This document shows positions 31,734-42,200 of a stretch of DNA of 64,000 nt, piece after piece. Source of the stretch: Catenaria anguillulae PL171 (taxonomy: Eukaryota; Blastocladiomycota; Blastocladiomycetes; Blastocladiales; Catenariaceae); the NCBI GenBank assembly GCA_002102555.1, contig MCFL01000037.1, positions 209,282 to 273,281 of the forward strand. The letters are read 5' to 3'. How positions within the stretch are numbered: position 1 is the stretch's first letter; each line of letters opens with the position of its first letter. The position numbers were made by a program, and so were the translations under genes. The notes beneath the pieces are model-generated. The model was not told the origin of the DNA. It saw only the letters and a program-made list of their open reading frames with translations, and searched no databases.

Positions 31734-34367
31734 TCACTCACCGCTGTTCCACTTCCTTTTACTCGACGCCGATGACTTCTTTGCGACGTCCGCCAGCTTA
31801 CCCTTGCCTCGCCCGCCGCGCATGCGCGTTTCCTTGCCCGCCCGCTCATTTTCGCGTCCATCCTCCTGTTCGTGCTCCACACCACTGGCACCATCTGCGG
31901 CCGCCTGCAGCAACGGCGACGCCAACCTCTCCCGCTCACTCACAATCAACCTCGACCCCACCTCATCCTCGTCTTCATCGCCCTCGTTAGCATGACCCAC
32001 CGTTCCAGCATCCGCATAGACCGCCGCGGGCGCCCCGGCGCTGCCGCCACCCGCAAGCAAATGCAGAGCCGTTACTACCTCAGCATCATCGGCACTCACG
32101 CTCTGCTCGCGTTCTTGGGCGTCACCATTGCCACCCGAGTTGCGTGCCTGACGACTGCGTGCGCGCGAGATGCGCGTTGTGGTCAGCGGCGTGGATGGGC
32201 TGGTGGCTGTTGCCGCGCGTGTGTTCCGTCTGGTTGACGAGCGCGTCGGCACCGACTCGGGCTTGGATTTGGGCGCCGGGCGGGTGCGGCGCGGGCGTTT
32301 CGCTGGCGGTGTTTCTTGATCTTCCTCGTCGTCCTTGTCGCTCTCGGCCGTCGCTTGGGGCGTGGTTGGCTCGGCAATAGACTGAGTCACAGCCGAACCG
32401 GACACGGGTGCGTCGGCGGCAGCGGGCTTGCGCCAAGAGTCGCTTGCGAGCGCAAGGAGAGCGTCAGCGACCGTCGACGTTGACACGCGCCGGGGACGCA
32501 CGGGCAAGGAGGTGTTTGCTTGTGAGCTGCTGTTGTCGATCGTCGTTGTTGCACGGTCTGCTTGTGTCGGGTCCGGATCATGCTGCATATCCACAAACTT
32601 GACTGACTCGGACTCGGTCTCGGCCACTTGCGCATTTGCGAACTGACCCTGCGGTGCATTCAAGCCTGCATCTTGACCCTGCAGCGCCTGACTCGTCTTC
32701 CGCTGTACTACCCATGCATCCACCTGCTCTTCCAGCAATGGATACACCTGCGCATCGACCTTGACTGCCCTGGCCAACTCGCGCGCGCGGTCGAGCGGAA
32801 TCCACACGCCTTTGAGCCGCATGGGCCCGCACTTCACAACCGACCTTAGCCGCTCATGCTTGAGGATCGAGTCGCGTTTGCCGCGCGACATGGCCGTCAG
32901 GTTGAGCAGTTTGGTTCCGTTGACATAGTTGTCGGCGGCGCGCCGGCACACGGCAATCAGGTCAACGTCGACTTGGTACACGAGCGTCGACATGTCATCC
33001 CAGGTGAATGTGGTGATGGGCCGAGGGGTCGGCGGGTCCATGGGTGTTGCGAGTGAAGGCTGCATGGACGAAGATGGGTATTGTTGCTGTTGGTGTTTGA
33101 AGGGGTCCATGAATTGGTGCTGGTATGGCACATAGTAAGACGGCGCCGCAGACGGTTGCGGGTGCGGGATCGGCTGGTAGCTGGACTGGTACGTCGGCAT
33201 GGACGTGAGTGGAGCATATGCGTGTCCATGAGCTGGGGGAGGACCGGACGTCGTTGCGGGCGCCGGATTCATGATGGCCTGAGCGAGGTTGGCGCGGGAC
33301 ACAAACGAGGTTGAGGCAAGACTGACCGATGGAGGCGACGCGACAACGGAGCTCGGCGTGCCTGTTGAGCTTGAATACGAATCCGTCCTTGTGGCGGTCG
33401 GCCGTTGGGGCATGGACGCACTTCCATCTGTGCGCTGCTGTTGCTGCAATGTGATCGGATGCCCAAGCGCAGACGCGAGGGCCGATCCGGCGATTGGCAC
33501 CACCGCTGGAGCAGATGAGCAGGTGTAGGAGGAGGCAAATGGGGACGACTCGACCGGCACTGATGTATCCTGGGATTGATGATGATGGAACATGGGTTGC
33601 GAGGCGGAAATGGGCGTTGGAGGCAGAGGTACCGCCGGAGCGGGCGAGCCGAGCAGCGCGCGGTAGGGCTGGTAGTAGCGCATGGCGGTTGAGTCTTGCT
33701 GCTGTTGATACTGGTGTTGGCCAATGGCAAATGGGGAACTGGCCGATGATGACGCGACGGTGCTCGTCAATGCCCAAGGAAGCAGGCCAGAGATCGTGTT
33801 GGGTGCACTTCTGGCAGAGCTGTCAACGACCGGCGTGGTCGCGGCGCTGGGCATTGGTGTCGCGAGATAGTCGCTGGAAAGTAGCTGCTGTTGCTGGGGC
33901 TGCTGATTGGCGAGGGGCGGCCACGACGGCAAGCGGATGGGTGGCAAATGCGGGAATCCACTGGACGAAGTACCAGTCGAAGCGGTCGACAGGGGCGGGA
34001 ACGACTTGTTGCCTGATGACAATGGCCACGGATCCATTGGCCGAGGAGGGACTTGAGGTCGTTGTGGGATCGCTTGCATGACCTGGAGCTGTTGATGATT
34101 CAACGAAATGTTCTGGTGCTGTTGTTGCTGCTGGACATGTTGGGTTGTGGGAAGTTGCATGGGTGGCAGGTACGACGAAGCCAGCGACATGGCTGCAAGG
34201 TGCGGTTGTTGCCGTTGCGCTTGGGCAATTGTCGAGTCCGAGGCAGAGGCAGAAGTGTTGGTGGTGCCGAACTGCGCCAGCGAAACCTGCTGCTGGTGTG
34301 CTGGCTGTTGGGGTTGAGCTGCCACAGTCGGAGGGAGCTGCGGCAGGTGGGACGGTTGTGGATCCAT
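31734..34367 (-). CDS. APSES-type (KilA-N) DNA-binding transcription factor
   Basis: The frame is open from 34604, but ATG 34367 (MDPQPSHLPQL) is preferred because the upstream part lacks features; this gives 877 aa. Residues 1-450 are Gln/Pro/Ser-rich, with poly-Gln blocks typical of activation regions. The APSES domain spans about residues 451-550: FTWDDMSTLVYQVDVDLIAV, then NYVNGTKLLNLTAMSRGKRD, then a helix-turn-helix ending in MRLKGVWIPLDRARELARAV. GVWIP and ARELA correspond to the StuA/Phd1/Sok2-type signature. After it come an acidic/Ser-rich region and a basic segment (PPAKRPRRTRPAPKSK) that may be a nuclear localisation signal. There are no ankyrin repeats, so it is StuA-like and not Swi4/Mbp1-like. 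It probably controls development or sporulation, by analogy only. Confidence 0.9.
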   Translation of the reverse strand: MDPQPSHLPQLPPTVAAQPQQPAHQQQVSLAQFGTTNTSASASDSTIAQAQRQQPHLAAMSLASSYLPPMQLPTTQHVQQQQQHQNISLNHQQLQVMQAIPQRPQVPPRPMDPWPLSSGNKSFPPLSTASTGTSSSGFPHLPPIRLPSWPPLANQQPQQQQLLSSDYLATPMPSAATTPVVDSSARSAPNTISGLLPWALTSTVASSSASSPFAIGQHQYQQQQDSTAMRYYQPYRALLGSPAPAVPLPPTPISASQPMFHHHQSQDTSVPVESSPFASSYTCSSAPAVVPIAGSALASALGHPITLQQQQRTDGSASMPQRPTATRTDSYSSSTGTPSSVVASPPSVSLASTSFVSRANLAQAIMNPAPATTSGPPPAHGHAYAPLTSMPTYQSSYQPIPHPQPSAAPSYYVPYQHQFMDPFKHQQQQYPSSSMQPSLATPMDPPTPRPITTFTWDDMSTLVYQVDVDLIAVCRRAADNYVNGTKLLNLTAMSRGKRDSILKHERLRSVVKCGPMRLKGVWIPLDRARELARAVKVDAQVYPLLEEQVDAWVVQRKTSQALQGQDAGLNAPQGQFANAQVAETESESVKFVDMQHDPDPTQADRATTTIDNSSSQANTSLPVRPRRVSTSTVADALLALASDSWRKPAAADAPVSGSAVTQSIAEPTTPQATAESDKDDEEDQETPPAKRPRRTRPAPKSKPESVPTRSSTRRNTRAATATSPSTPLTTTRISRARSRQARNSGGNGDAQEREQSVSADDAEVVTALHLLAGGGSAGAPAAVYADAGTVGHANEGDEDEDEVGSRLIVSERERLASPLLQAAADGASGVEHEQEDGRENERAGKETRMRGGRGKGKLADVAKKSSASSKRKWNSGE

Positions 34368-35969
34368 GCCGGCTTGATTATTGAGTGGACCCCTGAATGA
34401 CAGTCTGGGCGTGCGTGACAGCGTGAGTGGACTGGTTAGCAACACTAGTGCAACGACTGAGTATGATGCGCGTGTCAGCCGTGAGACAAAAGCAGAGACA
34501 CGAGACACGAGAGGAAACGCCAAAACAAAACGATCACAAACAACGACCACCGGATCGGCTGTTGCTGTTTTGTTGCTCATTTCAAAACCGCCCAGAGAGA
34601 ACATCCGCCCACCCGCGGCAACAAAGCCGGCAATTCAGCAACCTGAAACGCTTGTCTCGCGCGCATGCGCATGCATGGCGCATGCACGTTGCGGAGATGC
34701 TTCGGCAATCATTGACGCAAAACGATGCGCCCGTTTTCGCCTTAAGCTTGCTTTCGTCCTTTCGTTTGCTGCCGCAGATCCGAGCCCAAAACGTCCGTCA
34801 CATCAGGTATTTTTTGCACTTGAGCGCCCGAGATCGGATCGACCGCGGCCAGTCCAGAAGCTAGCGCTGGCAATACCAAAGGCGGGACTGGCCACAGCTG
34901 CCGGAATGCGCGTGGGCGGGGTGGGCGATGAGGCAACATGCGTTTGAGCGAGCAAAGGGCAGATGGACGTTGATAGTTGCCCGTCGATAGCGTGAAAGCC
35001 CATACGATTGACGGGCTTCCGTTCGAGAGACGCATTCGCCAACTGGACCATGCGCGGGTGCGGGTGCGGCACGTCCTTGCCATGGCCGCAGGTGCCGCCC
35101 ACCAATGTCCGTACCTAGGCCACGCAATTGCTGGGTCCGGGGCAAAGGCGGGCGACACAGTAGAAGATCCGTCGCAACGAGGAACGTGGTGCAGAGGAGG
35201 AAGGGCAACAAACATAACGATCGAGTTGGACGTACATCAGTCAGAGAATGGAGTGGTGATCCGGGGAGCGAGTCCGTTGACTTTCGGTGACGAGAGCTAC
35301 TGGTTAGAGAGCACAGAGCGCAACGGTCCGCTCGTGTGAGAGCGTGTGTGAGGCGTGAGACATGAAGCGGGTCCAATTGGAAAAAAAAAGAGAGAGGAGC
35401 AGCTTTGAGGCCGAGGGACTGTAAGGCCCAACTCATGAGCAGAGCAGTTGAATCTCAATCTTGCATCTGCTTGGATGACGAGGGGTGCATGGTGCATCAT
35501 GGCGCGCATGTGCATGCGCAGAACCAAATTGATCCGGTTACCCGGTGAGCCCAGCTAATAAGCGGACGGCTTTTGCCACGTTTGCAGCTGCACTTATCCA
35601 GTGGTCGATTTCAGTGATATATCTTGAGCAACGGCGAGCGGAGATTGCGTTCCAGAGTGTTGGGGAGCCGCCGCCGCCGGCGCAAAAGCGAAAAAGCAAG
35701 GACAACGACTGGCATGGCGCTCCGACACATTAATTCCATGTGTGGGATAATTTGCAAACGGATCAGTGATGTCCACCATACGGTTGAAAACACAACAAAG
35801 ACCTCAAGACGAACCGGCGGCGAGGTCACGTGACTTTGCACGTGAAGGCATGTTTGCAGAGTGATTTCTTGGGAATCAAAATTGTGAGCGGCATGTCCGG
35901 TTGAAAACCTCGTCGATGTGAACAGAGAATTGGAATAAAAAACCGTGAGTAACTCAATGCAATCTCGCC
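34368..35969. other. 1.6-kb region without a confident gene
   Basis: Holds the upstream region of the APSES gene and that of the FHIP-like gene. A minus-strand ATG frame at 34742-35215 (157 codons) ends ALASGLAAVDPISGAQVQ and then a basic tail. An overlapping plus-strand frame at 34977-35339, lacking an ATG, includes NITIELDVHQSENGVV. Both look protein-like but they exclude each other, and neither matches a family I know. A small multi-exon gene here is possible. Confidence 0.3.
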
Positions 35970-38900
35970 ATGAGCGTCTCTTCGCTCTTTTCCCGGTTTC
36001 TTCCGGGCTCCGCATCTGCGTCGTCGACATCCACCTCGAGAAGCCATCGACAACTGGCTCCAAACACCGCATCAACCAAGGCTGAGGGCAATACACTGGA
36101 CGCCGCCCTGCGCCTGGACCGTTTCCACCGCGCCTGGTCTACTCTGGTGTCTGCGCGCATGCCGCAGCGAACGCGCCAAAGGGCTCGACCCGCCCCTGTC
36201 GTCTGTTGCCGACCCCCTCGTCACATTCACTCAGACGCTCGCTGCCGACACGTGCAGGTCAGCAGTCGGCCCATGCCTCGACTATGTTCTTGCTCACCAT
36301 TCGCTCGCGACGCTCATTGATACCGCATCATCCGACCAGCCGCTGGGTTTCTTTGCCATTGCACTGGATGCCCTCGCATATTTGGTCCACACTTGGCCGT
36401 CCAAACTCGTGGTTGCGCATCCGCCGATTCATTTGGCTATCCGTCGCGCCGTGACGCATGCATTGGCCAACCGGTCACGACTCGCGCGTGTGTATCCCGA
36501 GAGTTTGCTTGCACTCGTTGCGTGTGTTGCGAAAAGGTGGCAAGTGCCCCGGAGCTAGTACATGTCCTTGTGCATGATCGGCGCGGATACTCGCAGTCGG
36601 CCGCGGTCGAGGTGCCCGCATCAAGTCCCATACCGGGGGCATTTACGACTATCCTGACCTCGCCCAAGATGAAGCGGTCGACATCCTTGACGTTCACGTC
36701 ATTTGGGACACTTTCGACTTCACCAACGGCCGCATCCACCTCTGCAAGCGGACGGATTACGTCGCCAAATACACCTGCGCGCTCATCGACACGTGCCGAC
36801 ACTGGCTCATCCTCGCACCGGCGTACTTCCTCTTCGAGCACAAATCCGCAAGACCTCGATTTCCCGCTCCTCGACACCCTGCTCGCCCACATTCATCAGC
36901 CAACACTTCTGGTGCACTCGCACGGCTCGCTCTCACACTGCTTCTCACGCATGCCTGCACGCCAACGCTGGTCGCGATTCTCGCCCCATCAGCGCCGCTC
37001 GCACACGCCCCATTTCTTGATGCTATCCCTGCCTCGCTATGCGCACTGTTTACGAGCAACGATGCCGAGTCATCGGCAGTCGAGGAGGTTGTGCGATGGG
37101 TTGCGCACTTGACTCGTTCATGTCCAAACACCTTGCTGGTTGATAGCATATTGGACAGGATTCAGCGTGGGTTTATTCGTGGTGTGGTTGCGCCGCAGCT
37201 GACGGTGGACGCTGATGGAGACTCGGGGCGTTGTGTGTCGCAGCGGCCAAGTGTGAGCGAGTGGTCAAGGCGATCAGTGCGGGGCCGTTGGCAAGGGTCA
37301 TGGTGGAGTCGCTACTTGGGCCAACAGGTGTTGATGGAGGTTCCATTGATGGGTTGACTGAGAAGGGTGCAAAGGCCGATGCAATTGTTGCAGCGGATGC
37401 CGCCCACGAGCCATTCGGGCCCCGAGTGACCCTTCTCAACGACATCACACGTGCATTCGCCGGGGAACCCGCCATGGTGGCTACTCGAGCGATTCCAGTG
37501 CCGAGCCCATGGGCGGGGATAAAGCGGATTTCGCATGTGCATCCCTCCTGTTGGCACTCATCGAATACCATCCCACATACACGCTCCCCTGCCTTGTCCC
37601 GTCACTTGTACCACCACCATCTGTAGCGCTGCCACCACTCGCTGTCGATCCAACGCGCCGACCGAGCGATGCGTCCTCGTCGCTCTCTGTACAGACTCCG
37701 CCATTGGCCACTCCCGCTGCCATCCTCTCCACTTCACCACCGCCATTTCCACGTCATACACGAGCCGCCTCTCTGAAGCATCCTCCACCAATCTCTCTCG
37801 ATACGAATCCATACCTGCGCTCATCGATTTTCCGCTCGCCTTCCTTCCTCCCGCTCCACACACCACGGACGCGGCTCAGCCGGCAATGCCACCAGCGCAG
37901 CTCACAAGGCTGTTTCGTCGACTCGCGCGTGCTGTCCAGGCGCGCGCACAGGTACTCTCGCGTGCGAAAAAGTCCCCAATCAACCGCCAGCCGTCGCTTC
38001 GAAACTTGTTGGGCGGCGTGGGTGGCGGGCAGGAACGCAGCCGGGGAAAGGAAATTGCCGAGGTAGTTGGAGGATATCTTGCAGCCGCCGAGCTACGGGT
38101 GGCGAGAGTCCCCGTGCCTGCAAGACGAGAGACCAACAAGGACGCAGGAGACGCATCAATGAGGTCTGTGTCGACGTATTACACGGCCAAGACAGACTTT
38201 GGCCCGGGTGGCGCGGGTGAATGGTCCATCAAGTCGGCCGCCAGTCGTGTTGGAGGAGCAAGTGAGGCGTCCGTGACAAATGCGGCGACCCGCTCGAGTT
38301 TGCCAACGCTCACCATCAACGAGTATGACCAAGCGCAGTGACCAAGATGACGAGGATGACTTTCTGCTTCCTTCATCCCTCATTCGTGACGAGCCGTCGA
38401 CACCCGGGCCATTCGAGACGCTGTCTTTTGATCAGCTTCTCAAATCGGCCGTTGCCGATGCGCCGCCACAGGCAACATCACCCTTGGAACCCTTGCCCTT
38501 GGCGGTCACAGCAGATGTGCCGCCGCCCGTTCCCACTTTGCCACCAGACATGGGCGACGCATCCTACTCGACACGTTCGTGGCCGTGGCGCCGTCGCCGC
38601 CCACCAACCTCCCCAACATCCCAATCCTTGGCATCCTTGTTTGTATTGACCGAGTCGCCCGAGCCGTCGCTTGCTTCGCCCGTATCGCCCACTTCACCGT
38701 TCATCCGCGACGACGCATCACGCCCGCTGATCCCCAGTGACTTTTTCCTTCAGCTGGTGGTGGCCGCGCTGACGCAATGGCGGGAAAACTCGCCACAGGT
38801 CAACTTGATGGTCACGGGCATGCTCACGGGACTTCTTTGTGCGAGCGTAAGCGAGGCCGGGTATCATCGGAATTTGGCGCATGTGGTGATTGAGTGGTCT

Positions 38901-39110
38901 CTGTACGTGCTCGAGGGCGGCAGTGGCGAGTGGGACAAACACGCTGGGCTTGACGAGCGGGTCAGACGGGTGGTGAACGAGGCGAGGGAGGCAAAGGTGG
39001 GAAAGGACGGCGAGGAAAATGAACGCATCTTGACCGAGTGGGCGGCCGAGTTGGCAAGTGTAGCCATTGTGGTGCTGGGACGGTGGGAGCGGACTGCGGG
39101 TGTGGGCTGA
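35970..39110 (+). CDS. FHIP/FAM160-like protein (several frame breaks)
   Basis: Plus-strand coding segments in changing frames are collinear with the FHIP (RAI16-like, FAM160) family, subunits of the FTS-Hook-FHIP complex that links endosomes to dynein. The order is: ATG 35970 with ALRLDRFHRAWSTLVS; LVTFTQTLAADT then VGPCLDYVLAHHSLATLIDT and FFAIALDALAYLVHTWP (about 36200-36400); LVDSILDRIQRGFIRGVVAPQL (37140-37200), matching the conserved block before the family's second half; FACASLLLALIEYHPTYTLP (37525-37590); a Ser/Pro-rich linker; and finally QVNLMVTGMLTGLL in the frame 38280-39110 that ends the gene. At least six frame changes occur. Some may be introns, but most look like missing single bases as elsewhere in the window. 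The assignment rests on pattern, not on one intact frame. Confidence 0.5.
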
Positions 39111-39272
39111 ATAACGGCGTGTCCATTTGTTTTTCGCTATTGGGGAGACCGAGGGCTTAGAGAATCCATGATCACGTCGATGTCGATGTATTCTTTGTAA
39201 TTGATTTGAAGCCATACACTCTCTGAAACTAATGTATTCACGGTCGATCCACAACCGTTTCCTGCTCCTGAT

Positions 39273-42200
39273 CTACAAGTCAAACACCTGATCCAAACCC
39301 AAGTATCCATCGCACATGATATACAACTGTGCTCCCTTGCCCTTTTCAACAGCGCCCATGTTCAACGACATGCGGGACCGTTCGCGGAACTGGAACCTGC
39401 GCAACTCGACCTCCCTCACGGTCCCAGTTCCGTCCGCTTGCCCCTCGGGTGGCGGGCCGACCAGCAAAGCATACCATCCTTCATACTGCACCTTAGGAAA
39501 CTTTGGCGCATGAATGCGTGTATCCTTGTTTGTGCGATACTCGGGGAACGCCGACGTGCGCGTCAACGATACCTGCACCCCACCCTTTGCCACGTCATCA
39601 CGGATTTGGACGGACACAAGCGGCAAATTGGCCGCATACTTGATCAGCTTTGGCTGGCCCTTCAACTGATCCACCGAGCACCCAAGCAATTGTGCAATGC
39701 ACCCAACGCCCTTTGGAACCTTACACCCAGTTGGGATCTGATGCACGTTTGGGTCCGTGATCCACTGTGCCTGCTTGATTTGCTGCAACAAGTGCACAAT
39801 CTGCACACACACGTCGGCCAGGCCCTTGTGCACGGCAACGTCGAGCATGGCTTGCGCTACACGCACAGACTGGTCCAGCACGCTAACCGTGTCGGTGACA
39901 TAGTCAACGATCGGAAGCGGCGACCGCGAGATGTGCGCTTGCAGGAGCAGGTGTGCCTTGAGGTGCGGATTGTCCCAGCCGGGGAAGTGCGTGACCGAAA
40001 ATGGAACATCTTGTGCAAGTTGCTTGTTTTGTAGATCCTCGTTGTGGCGCACGGGCAGCTCGGCGTATTCGTGCGCCAAGGCTAGGGCATCAAGGAGTTT
40101 GGCCGGGGTGGCGGTTTTCGGGTTTGGACGGAGGGCAAACAGGAAGTGTTCGAGGGTTTGATGAAACCTGCGTGCCAGAGATAAATAGGCGGCAGCCGTG
40201 TCAGTCAAGTGCAAATTGACGGGAGTGATCAGAGACTTAACGGACATGTAGTAGTAGGATGCAATCTCGCCCACCGTGTTGGAGCCACCTGCACGCCGTC
40301 CACATCGATACACCGGCACGATGCAAGTCGGTCAGGACCTCGTCAATCATCTTGGACAGGTACATGCTCACGTCCTCAGGCTCGGGCGAGTCGAGGCCAT
40401 AGTATGTTGGGTTGCGTTGGATGCGCCGGAAAAAGTAGGTCCATGTGACAAAATCGAGTGCGTCCTGCTTGGATTTGATGGTGCCCGTGGCATTTCCGCA
40501 TTCATGTGGTCGTGGAGGTATTGTGCAGGGAGGATTCGACGGGGAAGGGAGAATCTGTTTGGCCGAACAAGATACACGGTAACGGTGAGCAAAAGCGCCT
40601 GGACAGTCTGGAAATATAGAGTAGGACGTACGCAAAAACTTCTTGTAAAAGTTCTTCTTGGACTCTTCAACGAACACGCACGCAACACCCTTGTCGTCGT
40701 ATCCGGGACGACCAGCACGTCCCATCATTTGCAGAACGTCAGTAATGTCAAAGTCGACATACTTTTTCTTCTTGGCGTCGTAAAACTTTGAAATCGATGC
40801 AGGACGGTGAGAAGGCTGAGCTAGATGTAACGCAAGAGAAAGCAAGCGATACGACGTACCTCGGTCCCCTTGACACATACCAAATGCGCAGGGGTGTTGA
40901 CACCCCACGCAAGCGTTGACGTCGCAACAAGCACTTGAATCTTTTGCGCCACAAACAAGCCCTCGACAATTTTGCGATCCGATTCCGTCAAACCGGCATG
41001 GTGCATGCCAATCCCAAACGCCAACGTGTGTTGCAAATGCGAATCCTTGACTCGCTCCAAACACCCCTCCAACTCGTCATCCTCCATGCGCAAAAAGCGC
41101 TTGGGCGAGTCGTCCAAGCAGCAGTACGAAATCAAGTCGTATGCCGTCAATCGAGTCTGCCGGCGCGACGATACAAACACGAGCGCGGGTTGCTTGGGCG
41201 AGTGTTTGAGAATGGCAGCATAGCACGGGCGGTTCATGGTCGCCATTCGCGGGCAATAGTGCTTACCCGCAAACCCGTCAATGTAAGTCTCGAGCTGTAC
41301 AGGACGCACAGAGTGCCGGAAATTGAACATGCCACGCGGCGAAATGTTGAGCCAATCGGCCAAATCGCGCGCATTGGCCAGGGCGGTACTAAGGCCGACA
41401 ATGCGGATGGGGGTCTTTGTGGTTTGCGAGATATAGTGCATGCGTGAAACAATGATCTCGAGAATGGGACCACGGTCGCCGCCGAGCAAATGAATTTCGT
41501 CGATGATCACGCAACGCACGGCCTGGACGTACTGGCGGTTGCGCCAAGAACGGGAAACACCATCCCACTTTTCAGGCGTCGTGATAATCAGGTCGCCCTT
41601 GGTAATTGTGTCCATGTCGGGCGCAACATCGCCCGTCAATTCCACAATCTTCATGCCGAGCGGCGCCAACTTGACCTTCCAGTCGTCGACGCGTTCGCGG
41701 ACCAGCGCCTTGAGCGGGGCAATGTACACGATCTTGCTCTTGGGAAAATCCCGAAGCGTAGACCACATGGCGAGTTCGGCGGCAACGGTTTTACCCGAGC
41801 CGGTCGGCGCGCCAAGGAGCACGTTTTCACGTGTGTGGTACAAGGTGTGGAACACTTGTGTTTGGATTGGGTTAAAGTACTGGAACTTGGGTGCGCAAAT
41901 CTGTTCGAGAATCGGGTTGTTGAGTGCCGTGATTGGGAGCGGGTTGAGCGGTAGCAAGTCCGTGTGCGGCGTGTATAGGTCGGGCAAGATGAGGCGGTCC
42001 AGTGTCACGGTGGCAATCGACTCGGATCCAATCCACGAGTCCGAGACCCAATGCACGTAGAGTTGGGTGGGTGGCTCGGAACCAATGGGCATCTTGATGG
42101 ACATGATCAACGGTTCGTGGTACTTTGATTTTTGAATCAGGATCTGTTCGGTATGATACACTTGCTGCTCTGGCCCCTCGACCCAAATCCAAAACGCTTG

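Noticed and set aside
34742-35215. 157-codon ATG-initiated minus frame as a gene
   Set aside because: Composition is Pro/Arg-rich like other antisense frames here, an equally good plus-strand frame overlaps it, and no homology is recognised.
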